Assembly (NCBI RefSeq): GCF_000002235.5
Contig: NW_022145604.1
Location: 32,998,908-33,062,907, forward strand
Source: Strongylocentrotus purpuratus
Taxonomy: Eukaryota > Echinodermata > Echinoidea > Camarodonta > Strongylocentrotidae
DNA: 64,000 bases
Direction of reading: 5' to 3'
The translations under genes and the position numbers were made by a program. Below are positions 54,694 through 64,000 of this stretch, one piece after another (position 1 is the stretch's first letter; every line of letters begins with the position of its first letter). The notes under the pieces are model-generated. The model was not told where the DNA came from. It saw only the letters and a program-made list of their open reading frames with translations, and did not search any database.

Positions 54694-55596
54694 CAGGGCG
54701 CGACAAACCCGCTTGCCCGACGTCCCGGGGCAACCAAATTGAGCCGTCGGGCAAGTAAATCAAATTATCACTTGCCCGATTCGGGCAAGTGATACTTTTA
54801 CAGTAATTTCCTAGTGTCCAAGAACTCTACCATTCACCCGTCGTCAAAATCCAGAAGCAAAAAAGCGATCGTTCCGATTTCGAAAAAACTTCACAGACAG
54901 CTAGCCAGCTCAGCTAGCTCAGCGCGCATGCAACAGTGACACTTCAAGCCATGAATGCCGCTCCGCCTCCACGCACGGCCGGCCGTGAGCTAGCTAGAGA
55001 CAGCTAGCGCGATCGTACCAGCTGCGAGCTTATTCGCGCTCTCTCTCTCTAGCTCTGCACATGCAGGCCGCACCGACAGGCCTTTGCTATTCTCTGATTG
55101 CCGATTGGTTGAATCACGCCAAATATGACGTCATTATTCTAGGGAAATGAACACGTGCGAATCGGAATGGAATAAACAACAGGGATTTTCTAGTAAGTAC
55201 AAAAAGTCAAATGTTTGATATTTATTCATAATGACTGTTAATGATTGTGAACATATTATTTAAAACTCGCTGCTCATATAAATCAGATGAATGTGAATCT
55301 GATTATTTATGGAGAATCAATAAAATGCGTTTTTTAAACCTTCAACCATCCTTTGTTGACCATTTTCTTTGACATATATTATTAGGTTATTATTCAGTAC
55401 AGTTACACTGTACATGTATGTGCATTAATTTGCTATCTAAAACACTAACTTATCATTACGAGATAATAAATGCTTTAACCTCGAGTCCTTTTTCGCTTTA
55501 AAGTTTTGGGCAAGTGGAAATATTGTTTGGGCAAGTAAATTGAAAACCCACTTGCCCGACAGGGCAAGTGGTGAAAAAAATTCTTGTAGCACCCTG
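54694..55596. mobile_element. hAT-like non-autonomous element with TTGCCCG repeats
   Basis: It begins CAGGGCGCGACAA and ends TTGTAGCACCCTG, imperfect inverted termini starting with CAGGG as in hAT elements. GAAGGG is repeated directly at both ends (54688-54693, 55597-55602); hAT elements normally make 8 bp, so the family call is tentative. CACTTGCCCGA and its complement TCGGGCAAGTG recur near both ends. The interior has a GC-richer, promoter-like stretch (54900-55140) with a CCAAT box in reverse and a full CRE. No coding capacity is recognised. Confidence 0.65.
55125..55134. promoter_or_regulatory. Full-palindrome CRE (ATGACGTCAT)
   Basis: A ten-base perfect palindrome containing TGACGTCA, the consensus site for CREB/ATF factors, about 20 bp from an inverted CCAAT box (GATTGG at 55102). 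It lies inside the hAT-like element. Function is inferred only from the motif. Confidence 0.4.
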
Positions 55597-55800
55597 GAAG
55601 GGTAAGTCCAAATAAATTATCATCAATCTATGTCTTCTTGCTTCTAATCACCTTCTGCAGTGCATTTCAACATCTACTACTAAAAAAGCAATCTTGTACT
55701 GATATGGTTGAGAAGAACATATTTGTCCTTATACACTCATCAAATTGGCAACGCGAAGCTCGGAAACACCACATCCTGTATCATGAATGAGGGAAGTGAG

Positions 55801-55968
55801 GTTGAATTAATGTGATCTGAGTTACACCGAACATAACATCCAATATACCTCACATCGTTGAATTAATGTGATCTGAGTTACACCAAACATAACATCCAAT
55901 ATACCTCACATCGTTGAATTAATGTGATCTGAGTTACACCAAACATAACATCCAATATACCTCACATC
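55801..55968. repeat. 56-bp tandem repeat, 3 copies
   Basis: Unit: GTTGAATTAATGTGATCTGA, GTTACACCAAACATAACATC, CAATATACCTCACATC. The copies are nearly identical. Confidence 0.93.
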
Positions 55969-56332
55969 AATAAAGTACACATCATCATTGGTTGCTTAAC
56001 CACACACTAATCTGAACAAGAATTTGATACATAACATCCAGTCTAATAAGCTTGAGTGGATGCGGTTTTTGAGGGTGGGGGTCATCTTTAAAAATGGGGA
56101 AAATCAAAAGTACAAGACCGTTAATTGCCCCTCTAGATTGACCACAGAGTTGGCCCCCATTTGCACTCCTAAGCTCAGTAAACCCATCGGCTACATGATG
56201 CACATGTTACCTATACTTATCCTATTGGAATGAACGTATTCAGTATTTGACAAGTTAAAGAGCCCACAAAGATATCCTTAGTTTTGACATCAAGTTGACT
56301 GATCCAGATCTTTACAAATATGAAAATAGCTA

Positions 56333-56427
56333 TGGCGATTGCATTCATTGTTTCTCCATATGGCCCTTATGAGTGTATTACAAATACAACATTTGTTTTT
56401 ATTTTCTCATCAAACACAAACCCTCAT
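56333..56427 (+). repeat. 95-bp dispersed repeat, copy 1
   Basis: TGGCGATTGCATTCATTGTT through ACACAAACCCTCAT, nearly identical to 61464-61558 with one difference seen. Family unknown. Flanks do not match. Confidence 0.85.
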
Positions 56428-57129
56428 GCTTTTTGATCATTCAATCAAGTAATGACTATCCACCACTCAGGTAAATATATTTATAGATTATTTCTTTGCA
56501 TTAAAATCTCATAAATCATGTATAGTTTATAGAGCATTTATTTGTCACTACTTTCTAACAATGCTTTCCCCTGGAAACCCAACATGTGCCATACGCTGTA
56601 CATTGTTCTGTAACTAAGGCATCATCAACACTCTACACCTCTATACCTGCCAATATGCCTTTCATTAGGACATGCTACTGGGACATCAAGCGTTAATCCA
56701 TTTAATTAAAAGCAAAATTCATTACACCAAGCGTGTGCAAGCAAGCGAGCAAACATCCCATCCCATGACCTCGTAGGATGCTCCAGTGCTCAGGTATAAT
56801 AAATACATATTTCAACCATCCAATCTCATGTCATTCTGCATGCTAAATTCAGCTGATAAAAGGCATGGTAATGAAGTAATGGAGTAGAAACTAATCGTGA
56901 GACTGAACGCTAGTATGAATGCAGAGATTACTGTGTGCTTACATTGTGACTTTGAGTCTGTTGAGAGCCAGAAGGGAGGGTATGATAGCAGCTCTGTGCT
57001 CAAGGTTTGTGAATTAATGCCCTTCTGGATCCAAATAGACAATCTTATCTTCATCTAGAAAGTCACAAGTATAAGAAATAAAATCTTAAACAAAACAAAT
57101 CTTCAGAGAACTGAAGTTTTGATCAGTAA

Positions 57130-57245
57130 GCCTAATAATAATAATAATAATAGTGTAAACTTATAGAGCGCACACACCGTTATTTGAAGGCTGTTATTGC
57201 CAATATAACCTAGCTCTTATGCCCCTCTTTCAGGCAGCAGACAGA
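57130..57245 (-). mobile_element. SINE/LINE tail-like fragment
   Basis: In reverse, the sequence ends with a GCGCTCTATAAGTTTACACT hairpin-like segment and an ATTATTATT tail, as in the window's other tRNA-derived or LINE 3' ends. Body similarity to the SINE at 23411 is weak. Confidence 0.45.
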
Positions 57246-57447
57246 ACTAACAAGACTACCTCTGAATTCCTACCTAAATCTTGCTTTCAACCTACACAGA
57301 AAGTGTTAAGAACAAGATTAATTTGTCTTAAAATTAGCTAATCATCTCTCTTTACAACTACCTAGCAACAACATCAACCGTGGCAACAGTTGTGCCAAGG
57401 AATGGTGTGGAATGGAGAGTGTTATATAACTGGTTACTGTAGGCTTG

Positions 57448-57450
<3 letters not shown>

Positions 57451-57499
<49 letters not shown>

Positions 57500-57560
57500 G
57501 AGATAGAATGAGAGAGTAAGACATATACAGAGATACAGACAGAGAGAGAGAGAGAGGTGA
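57451..57560. repeat. (GA)n microsatellite
   Basis: GA dinucleotide repeat with a few GACA and GATA interruptions; a duplicated flank (GGTTACTGT-GGCTTGTGATGAGA) lies on both sides. Confidence 0.93.
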
Positions 57561-57754
57561 TATAATGGTTACTGTGGGTCTGTGATGAGAGAGAAATCAA
57601 AGCCAATTCCAGGATGAATGCAGTGACTCATAACAGTTTGAATGCATGAGTAATGATAATCATTGGCAATTGACATTTTGAGGATATTCACCAAGAATCA
57701 TCAGAACATTTTACACTATTAGTCTCCTTGTGTCTCCATCTGCCTCTAGTGTTT

Positions 57755-58112
57755 CTCTTTCTCTCTCTCTCCCTCAAATTTGCCGTCCGTCAAACAGTCC
57801 TTTCCAATTCTTTCTTCTTTTGCGCTTTCTATCTGTCTGTCTGTCTGTCTGTTTATCGGCGGCTTGTCAACCTCAAATTTCTCTCCCTTCTCTCTCTATC
57901 TATCTATGTATCTACCTCTCTCTCTCTCTCTTTCTCTCTCGCCATTGCTAGCCCTAACGTATTTGTTCTCCTTCTCTACTTTACACATGTCCCCCTTTAT
58001 CTTTCTCCCCACTTCCCCCTTCCTCCCCCTCTCTCTTCTCTTCTCTTCTCTTCTCTTCTCTTCTCTTCTCTTCTCTTCTCTTCTCTTCTTTCTCTCTCTC
58101 TCTCTCTTTCCC
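57755..58112. repeat. CT-rich tract with (CTGT)n and (TTCTC)n arrays
   Basis: Pyrimidine-rich region with a CTGT tetranucleotide run near 57834-57852, CT runs near 57915-57940, and a pentanucleotide TTCTC array at about 58034-58088. Confidence 0.93.
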
Positions 58113-59224
58113 CTCATGCTCTCTCTCATCTTGCAATTTCTGATAAGATTGTTAATATTATAGACGCCATGAGTCAAACTTGTGGAGTGCCTGCAGGGTA
58201 TCATATGGTCCATAACTCCGAGATTAAGCATGACGCTAGCTCAACAAATCTTACTGTCTTTTGAGCTCTCGAGATAAGAGAGAGATTATATACCAGTCTT
58301 ACTCATCTATATATCGTACAGCTAAGCAAATCTTCTTTGCATATGTGTCTGAAAGGCAAGTTCATCTAGAATACAAATTTCTTTTGACAGCAATTTTTTT
58401 TCTTGTATGCTTAGGACAATTCTATTTTTAAAACTAAAAACCCAAATCATAAAAGACATATGGATAATTAAATGATTTGAAATCATGTACTTGTTTTTGT
58501 TTAGAAGTGATACATGTATTCCTGTATGTCATAATTATGTTAATAATGGTTAGACTGTTATATTGCATTTTAACAGTTACACTACATGGCTTCAGTACTT
58601 TACATTGTATTACTTACTACCATATCACTCTGATAAGCAGGCGAGAAGTAAAGAAAACATTCAAAAAATAAAATCCCATTTAAATATTTACCATTAAGTT
58701 ATCTCAAGAAAACTAAATTCAAAGAATACAAAAATAACTATAAATAGTTAAAGAGCAAAAGAGATCAAACATAACAGAAGCTACAGCTCTAAGGTATCAT
58801 GTATGGTCATAGTCATCCAGCTTTTACTTTGTATTTGTTAGAGATCACTTATGAGGATCAGGTGCTACATGTACACTACCAAGCCTTCAGTCATCCAGGT
58901 ATAATTACCATCATACAGTACTCACTCAAATACATTATTATCTTGCATCTTAATCATCAATATAACCTTGTGAGCTCACCATCACACACCAGCTTAATGA
59001 ATATGATTATGAAACAGAATGCATCATATAATTATCACCACAGCTAATGGATAATTTCATGAGGCCTGCATTATTACAGTACTCTGATACTGAAGACATT
59101 TCTATTTAACATTTTATTTTACAATTTGAAACTTATCATACAATGGATAGAGCTGCACGTATTTGATTACTTTGATGAGGCATTGTGGGAGCCTTATAGT
59201 TTTTTTCTTTCTTAAAAGTTTAAT

Positions 59225-59395
59225 ATTTTGTGCAGGTCTGATGTTTTTTAATATTTGTTGTTTTGTATTCATTTACATGTTTGTAATTTGTGTTGTACTA
59301 TTGCAGGGCCCCCGAGTATAACAGTGTTTTACTCACTGATGGGGTTATACCCTGGGTAAATAAAACAAAATAAATAAATAAATAAATAAATGATT
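59225..59395 (+). mobile_element. LINE 3'-UTR remnant with (AAAT)n tail
   Basis: GCAGGGCCCCCGAGTATAAC, then TGATGGGGTTATACCCTGGG and TAAATAAAACAAAATAAATA. This hairpin-plus-AAAT tail is typical of CR1/L2-like LINE 3' ends in invertebrate deuterostomes (from memory). No coding part was recognised. Confidence 0.55.
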
Positions 59396-60102
59396 GAAGG
59401 GTACTTCATGAAGTTATAAATGAGGTTTTAATCATCAAAGCCCTTGTCTTGGATAAATGCAGGTATATCAAATAACACTCAGGTCCTGCAGCTGTATACG
59501 TTATTTGAAGTATGTCATGTATATTGGTCCAAATGATTTTCGTAGGTTTAACTATATGTGACTATACATCCTACAATGAACCCCTGATAAGATTAAATCC
59601 TTTTCAATAATTCACAGTGAATATAATTGAAAGCATAACAACTTGCCACCATTACATACTCAATCAAATAAAAATAGACTTGTTATGGCTGCATGATATA
59701 ACATGAAAGGATTCAAATTCAATATTGTGTGTTTTCTACAGTATATGAGACCTCTCATTTCAGATTGAAAAATCATGTGATGTAATATGATTTACTTCTG
59801 TATCTAATCAATAGATCAGAATATTAAGTCAATCTGGCCTATACATACACCTGTTCTGTTAACTTCAAATTTATTTTATTTTCACAGAAATGTGTATCTT
59901 ACCTTTAAGTGCATTCCAGAGACCGGTGGATACGGTCTAAAGATTATCACCCATCTGGCTCCATATTAATAGTTACCATTCTAACCTTTAAAGAACCACT
60001 CATGCATCGAAAATGAATCTTGCTACCTGCGGTGGATAGTCTACTTATAGCACATGTGGTGCATTCATCTACTATCGCCACCACTAGAGCTTGGAGCTTA
60101 AA

Positions 60103-60440
60103 CCATCACCACCACCACCACCACCAGCACCACTACCACCATCACCATTACCACCAAATCACTATACCACAACAGTACCACTAAAATTCCTGACTAAAAC
60201 CACCCATACCACTAACACTACCCAAAACCACTATGTAGTATTAAACAACTATCTCTGCCACAACAACTACCACTACCACTAGCTATACCAATACCACCAC
60301 CACCAGCACCACTACTACCACTACTACTACTACCACTACTACTACTACCACTACTACTACTACCACTACTGCTACTATACTACTACTACTACTACTATTA
60401 CTATTACTACTACTCCTACTACTACTACTACTACTTCTAC
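60103..60440. repeat. (ACC)n / (ACT)n trinucleotide repeats
   Basis: CACCAC repeat at the start, degenerate ACC/ACT in the middle, and a purer ACT array at 60310-60440. Confidence 0.93.
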
Positions 60441-61179
60441 TACTAAATTATGATAGTATTACAAAAAACACTTCTCCTTCTAACACCTACCACTTCCCTT
60501 ACGATCTGATATTACCACTCTCAACTATCACAATCAACAACACAACCACCTCCATAACTCTCCCACTCCTGATTACACGTGGTGAGAAGAGAGTTTACTT
60601 CAGATCTATGAGGTATTATCATGTTATTGTTACAATTTATATTCCTGCCCTACGGCTAGAGATTTTTGATGGAACGTAATCGCTCCATTGCCTTCGCATC
60701 ATCTGTTATCTTCATCTACTTCATGACAGGAAAGTGATTTCTATAAGGGCCATAAGGCTCACTTTGCCACTGGGCAAACTAGTGCTAGAGGTTACGCTAT
60801 TAAGAGCATCTAATTTTACAGGCAATATACCCATCAATCAACACTCTACCATCCCACATATTCATTCTGGATGCAGTGTTCTATTTATCTCTGTCATCCT
60901 TGTAGAATGGGGCACACTATATTTCAGAACAAGAAACAATAAAGCTTCTTTACAGCTGTATTCTGTCATTGATGTATGATGGCAAAGAGCTTAATGGGCA
61001 AGGCATGTAGACTTTTCTATTGCTAATCAACAAACAAAGAATAAAATCCATTTTAAATGGGATTTTAGCCGTGGGTCACTGCTTGTAAATTAATTGATGA
61101 AAAATAAATACAAAGCAGTTAATTTAAATGAAACAGCATAAACTCAATAGCTCTATAAAACAGGTGAATAGAACGAGAA

Positions 61180-61189
61180 AGACAGAGAC

Positions 61190-61222
<33 letters not shown>

Positions 61223-61290
61223 CACACACACACAAACAGATATAAAGACACAGAGAGACAGAGACAGAGAGACAGACTGAGATAAGGGAA
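61180..61290. repeat. GA/GACA/CA microsatellite
   Basis: AGAG, GACAGACA and CACACA runs in succession. Confidence 0.9.
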
Positions 61291-61462
61291 GATACATCAA
61301 GAATCAGTTTTCTTTTAAAAGACTTTTTTTCATCGTATCTGCTATCATATTACATACTGTTATGTTTTTATACTTTGAAGAATTAAGTAAATCATCAAAT
61401 CATGTGATTTTTGGTTAATTGACGAGTATGATGTGAAACCCAATGAAAAAATTTGGGATATA

Positions 61463-61558
61463 ATGGCGATTGCATTCATTGTTTCTCAATATGGCCCTTA
61501 TGAGTGTATTACAAATACAACATTTGTTTTTATTTTCTCATCAAACACAAACCCTCAT
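61463..61558 (+). repeat. 95-bp dispersed repeat, copy 2
   Basis: Nearly identical to 56333-56427. The breakpoints are sharp on both sides, with unrelated flanks. Confidence 0.85.
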
Positions 61559-61914
61559 TCCTTCATTTTTTGTTATGGACAGTAAACTTATACACTCTCG
61601 ATACAAAGCCTTTTGTTGTAAAAATAAAAAAAGGTTGTCTGTATGAATTATATATTAACCTTTGATCATCACAATAAACTAGTGGTCATAACAAACTTTT
61701 AAGAGAGATAGAAAAAAAATAGGCCTAAGTGTAGGTACAAAAGGCATTCATTTTTCACCTAAGGGTAACATGCATAATCGATTCAAAAGGATGAGATTTA
61801 TTTGAAGTCTATGTACATGTCTGAAACAAAAAATCCTTTGTTTTAACCAATAATTATTCAGGATTAAATTTATAATGGTGTGATAGTAGAGATGAATAAG
61901 ATTATTCATGTGAC

Positions 61915-62100
61915 ACAATAATAATAGATATTTTTGAAGCGCACAACGCATGGTGCTCACAGAATTCAAGGAATTCCTTCCTACCGGTATCTATTGAACA
62001 CCTGGGTGGAGAATGGCAAATGTAGATTAATGTCTTGCCAAAAGTCATGCATGCTGTGATGGGACTCAAGCCTCGCATCATGTGATCGACAGTCCAAAGA
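61915..62100 (-). mobile_element. SINE copy, same family as 23411
   Basis: Reverse complement gives GGCTTGAGTCCCATCAC (B-box region), TTTTGGCAAGACATTAATCT, CCACCCAGGTG, a GTGCGCTTC tail and TATTATTATT. It covers most of the body and tail; the head beyond the B-box is diverged. Confidence 0.75.
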
Positions 62101-62228
62101 AATATCCCTTAGACCACAACATTTAATTCTGTAAGTTAGTACCTTCATATCTTCATCTGATAGTAACCCCAGACAGACATGTCTGATAAGAGAGAGCCAA
62201 GGAAGGGGATTGACTAGAGTATAACTCC

Positions 62229-62382
62229 AGGGGGTGTCATTTTTTTCTGCGGCACAGATTGGGGCTTTTTTTTAAAAAGAGGTCTTGATTTAACCCTAAC
62301 CCTAACCCTGAACTTTCCCATAGGCTCAACATGCACCTAACCCCAATCTGTGCCGCAAAAAAAAATAACGCCTACAGGGGGG
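62229..62382. mobile_element. Small foldback element with telomere-like core
   Basis: Perfect 17-bp inverted arms TGCGGCACAGATTGGGG (62248-62264) and its complement (62341-62357) enclose TAACCCTAACCCTAACCC (62291-62308). Outside the arms, T/A runs and GGGGGT-type ends also pair roughly. Confidence 0.75.
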
Positions 62383-62705
62383 AGGGGGGGGGGGGGGTGA
62401 TGTTTCACAAAGATCCTAATTTGAACTTAAGTTGGACTTAACAATCATGGAAAGCCGTTAGCATCTTTGAAAATATTTTGTAAAAACTAATTTCAAAAGG
62501 CATAAAATGTTCATTCAAATCATTCATATTTTCTACTATCAGGGAGATTTCATGTTCTTGATGTGGAATTTATGGAAAGTCTAAAATACCTCAATTTTTT
62601 TAATTGTGAATATATTTTATTGCAAGGCTACACAAGGCTCTCCATAATGTTTAAGACCAACTCAGAGTTAAGTTCGACTTAGGATCATTGTGAAACACCT
62701 CCCTG
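62383..62705. mobile_element. Inverted-repeat element, GTGTTTCACAAAG family
   Basis: Left GTTTCACAAAGATCCTAA with AAGTTGGACTTAA; right (reverse) GTGTTTCACAATGATCCTAA with AACTTAACTC. It is the same terminal motif as 48448-48722 but with a longer, unrelated AT-rich interior. It directly abuts the poly-G run after the small foldback element. Confidence 0.7.
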
Positions 62706-63647
62706 GTTCTCAAAAGATTATTCCAAATGGAAAGACAGTTTGAAAAAAACATAGTGACGAACAATAGCAATCCAAGGACCAGACAGTGGCTATTCATAAA
62801 TTCCCAGCTTCCATCCCCTAATGCTCATAACCATACCCGACATTCATACATATTCACAAATACCAAGGATCCATCCTCGATTATAAATTCTTTTTTTACT
62901 CTGACACTCTAAAACGAGTAACCACGTTGGTTTTTACATCATTGATGCATGCTGTGTCTGCATACCAGACGTAACAGGAAATTGGACGTCCAGCCCACCG
63001 TACAATTTGCCATTTAGGACCCTGATGTTATACAAACACTCTGTGCCAAGATTTGAAGCAGACAAGTCGTTGCCCTGAGCAATTCATAAAACCTTGTGAA
63101 TTATCAAAGAAGAGAAAGCAGAAAGTGAAGAATTGGCTGTGATGTAGACAGACCTTAGCGTGTTTAGTATACAATGAGAACTGATTTCTTGACCTCAATG
63201 TTCTATTCTCATCACGGCTATCCATGTATTAGTACCACCTGCTAAGAGAGTCACTGTGTGTCCTATTGAGTTCATTTAAATGCAGGGTACCATCTCCTTT
63301 AGAAGCAGAAGGTCTACTACTGTAGAGTTAACACCCCATTGGCTCCAACAAAGACAGTTTGGCAACTTCTTTTCTTAAAACCTAAAGGCACATTTTATGA
63401 TGGTGTAATGAATAATTTTTTGCAAAATATCTATAAAGGATAATTTTAAAGAAAATTTGTTTCACATTGAGCATAACTCAAGGTAAGAATCCTACAATGT
63501 CTGTCCTAATCTTAAACTTGTTATTAGCAGCCATATATGCTATCAAATAAACATAAAAACAAAGCAAAGCTCAAAAAGAAAAGTGTCATTCTATATAATA
63601 TGTATATTCTTCAGCACAGTAAAAATGGCATTAACATTAAAACTTAC

Positions 63648-63687
63648 AGACATCCACGGCAGCAGCTCTTAGTGACTGCTCCCTCAT
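63648..63687 (-). CDS. Possible first coding exon, unassigned
   Basis: On the minus strand an ATG at 63687 opens MREQSLRAAAVDV and runs into a consensus donor GTAAGTTT at 63647. It could be the 5' exon of an EPAC transcript or of an unknown gene, but it is only 13 codons with no recognised homology. Its phase (one carried base) does not fit directly onto the 39945-40032 exon, so further exons would have to intervene. Low confidence. Confidence 0.15.
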
Positions 63688-64000
63688 AGAGAAAGTAATT
63701 CAACATTTAAAGTCACATCTTGACAATCAATACATTGTTACCTCAAATAACTTTTATCTAGGTCACGCAGCAAGAGGTCTGCATGTATGTATTTAACCCA
63801 TTGTCTACTGGGTCCTGATGGTTCCCAAATTAGATATATTGTGAATATGAGAATTCAGTAGTTAACAGGTTAACTTGAAGTTCAGATGAAAATGAAATGA
63901 TGTAGCTAGAAAAACATATGATCTGTGATTTAGAGATGCTTAGGGACCCCACTGGAAATAAGCTCTCGAGCTTTCGTGGGTTATCCTGTTCAAGCTGACT

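Larger units (their letters stand above)
40033..64000. other. 24-kb stretch without supported exons, upstream of the EPAC exons
   Basis: This is either the 5' intron(s) of the EPAC gene or its upstream flank. Besides the elements listed separately and one weak candidate exon at 63.65 kb, I found no reading frame with recognisable homology on either strand. A CNB-A domain, if the gene has one, should be encoded here or further upstream, but I could not locate its motifs. Stretches such as 45000-46450, 46660-47610, 49100-50160, 58300-59900, 60450-61180 and 62900-64000 hold nothing I can name beyond occasional short repeats. Confidence 0.5.

Noticed and set aside
56024-56233. Overlapping 69- and 72-residue frames on both strands
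   Set aside because: No homology, no splice context and no codon bias that I could see.
1-64000. Retrovirus-like, LTR or Polinton-like elements
   Set aside because: No long direct terminal repeats and no integrase, protease, capsid or polymerase-like frames were recognised.

Overview
This is a eukaryotic window dominated by introns, AT-rich and full of repeats. The one host gene I can support is on the minus strand. It is a cAMP-activated Rap guanine-nucleotide exchange factor of the EPAC family (RAPGEF4/RAPGEF3-like). I placed 19 coding exons from 40032 down to 2516, joining about 888 codons in one consistent reading frame. The exons encode, in order: a proline-rich and Ser/Arg-rich linker, a DEP domain, the EPAC-type cyclic-nucleotide-binding domain (CNB-B), the Ras-exchanger motif (REM), a Ras-association-like domain and most of the CDC25-homology catalytic domain. 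Each junction was checked for GT..AG and phase, and exon sequences were compared from memory with mammalian EPAC1 and EPAC2. The gene is open at both ends. The last C-terminal exon (the segment matching human QLNVIDNQ) and the true N-terminus were not found. A CNB-A domain, present in vertebrate EPAC2, was not recognised either.

The organism is most likely a deuterostome invertebrate, and an echinoderm such as a sea urchin is my best guess. This rests on the gene's close similarity to vertebrate EPAC, many GA, GAT and poly-G tracts, tRNA-derived SINEs with a GCGC-rich 3' tail, and many short inverted-repeat elements. It is inference; no species-specific sequence was matched.

Layout: 1-2515 is the 3' flank or last intron. 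2516-13427 holds 14 closely spaced exons (CNB-B through catalytic domain), with three small elements and a 36-bp minisatellite in their introns. 13428-20997 is a long AT-rich intron with GA and GAT arrays. 20998-23342 holds two exons (end of DEP, start of DEP), with a partial tandem copy of one exon and two inverted-repeat elements between them. 23343-40032 carries three small linker exons among a SINE, a LINE 3' end, a 0.5-kb polypyrimidine tract and two minisatellites. 40033-64000 has no supported exon apart from one weak candidate first exon near 63.67 kb. It is rich in mobile elements: several TTAA-flanked MITE-like families, foldback elements, a hAT-like element carrying a CRE, an 82-bp tandem array, and a 2.4-kb composite inverted-repeat element built almost entirely of satellite-like arrays (51451-53829).

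The most unusual items are that composite element, two identical 14-bp RFX-type X-box motifs, the partial exon duplication, the minisatellite that starts at a splice donor, and the shared 3' tail of a SINE and a LINE. I saw no retrovirus-like or Polinton-like element.
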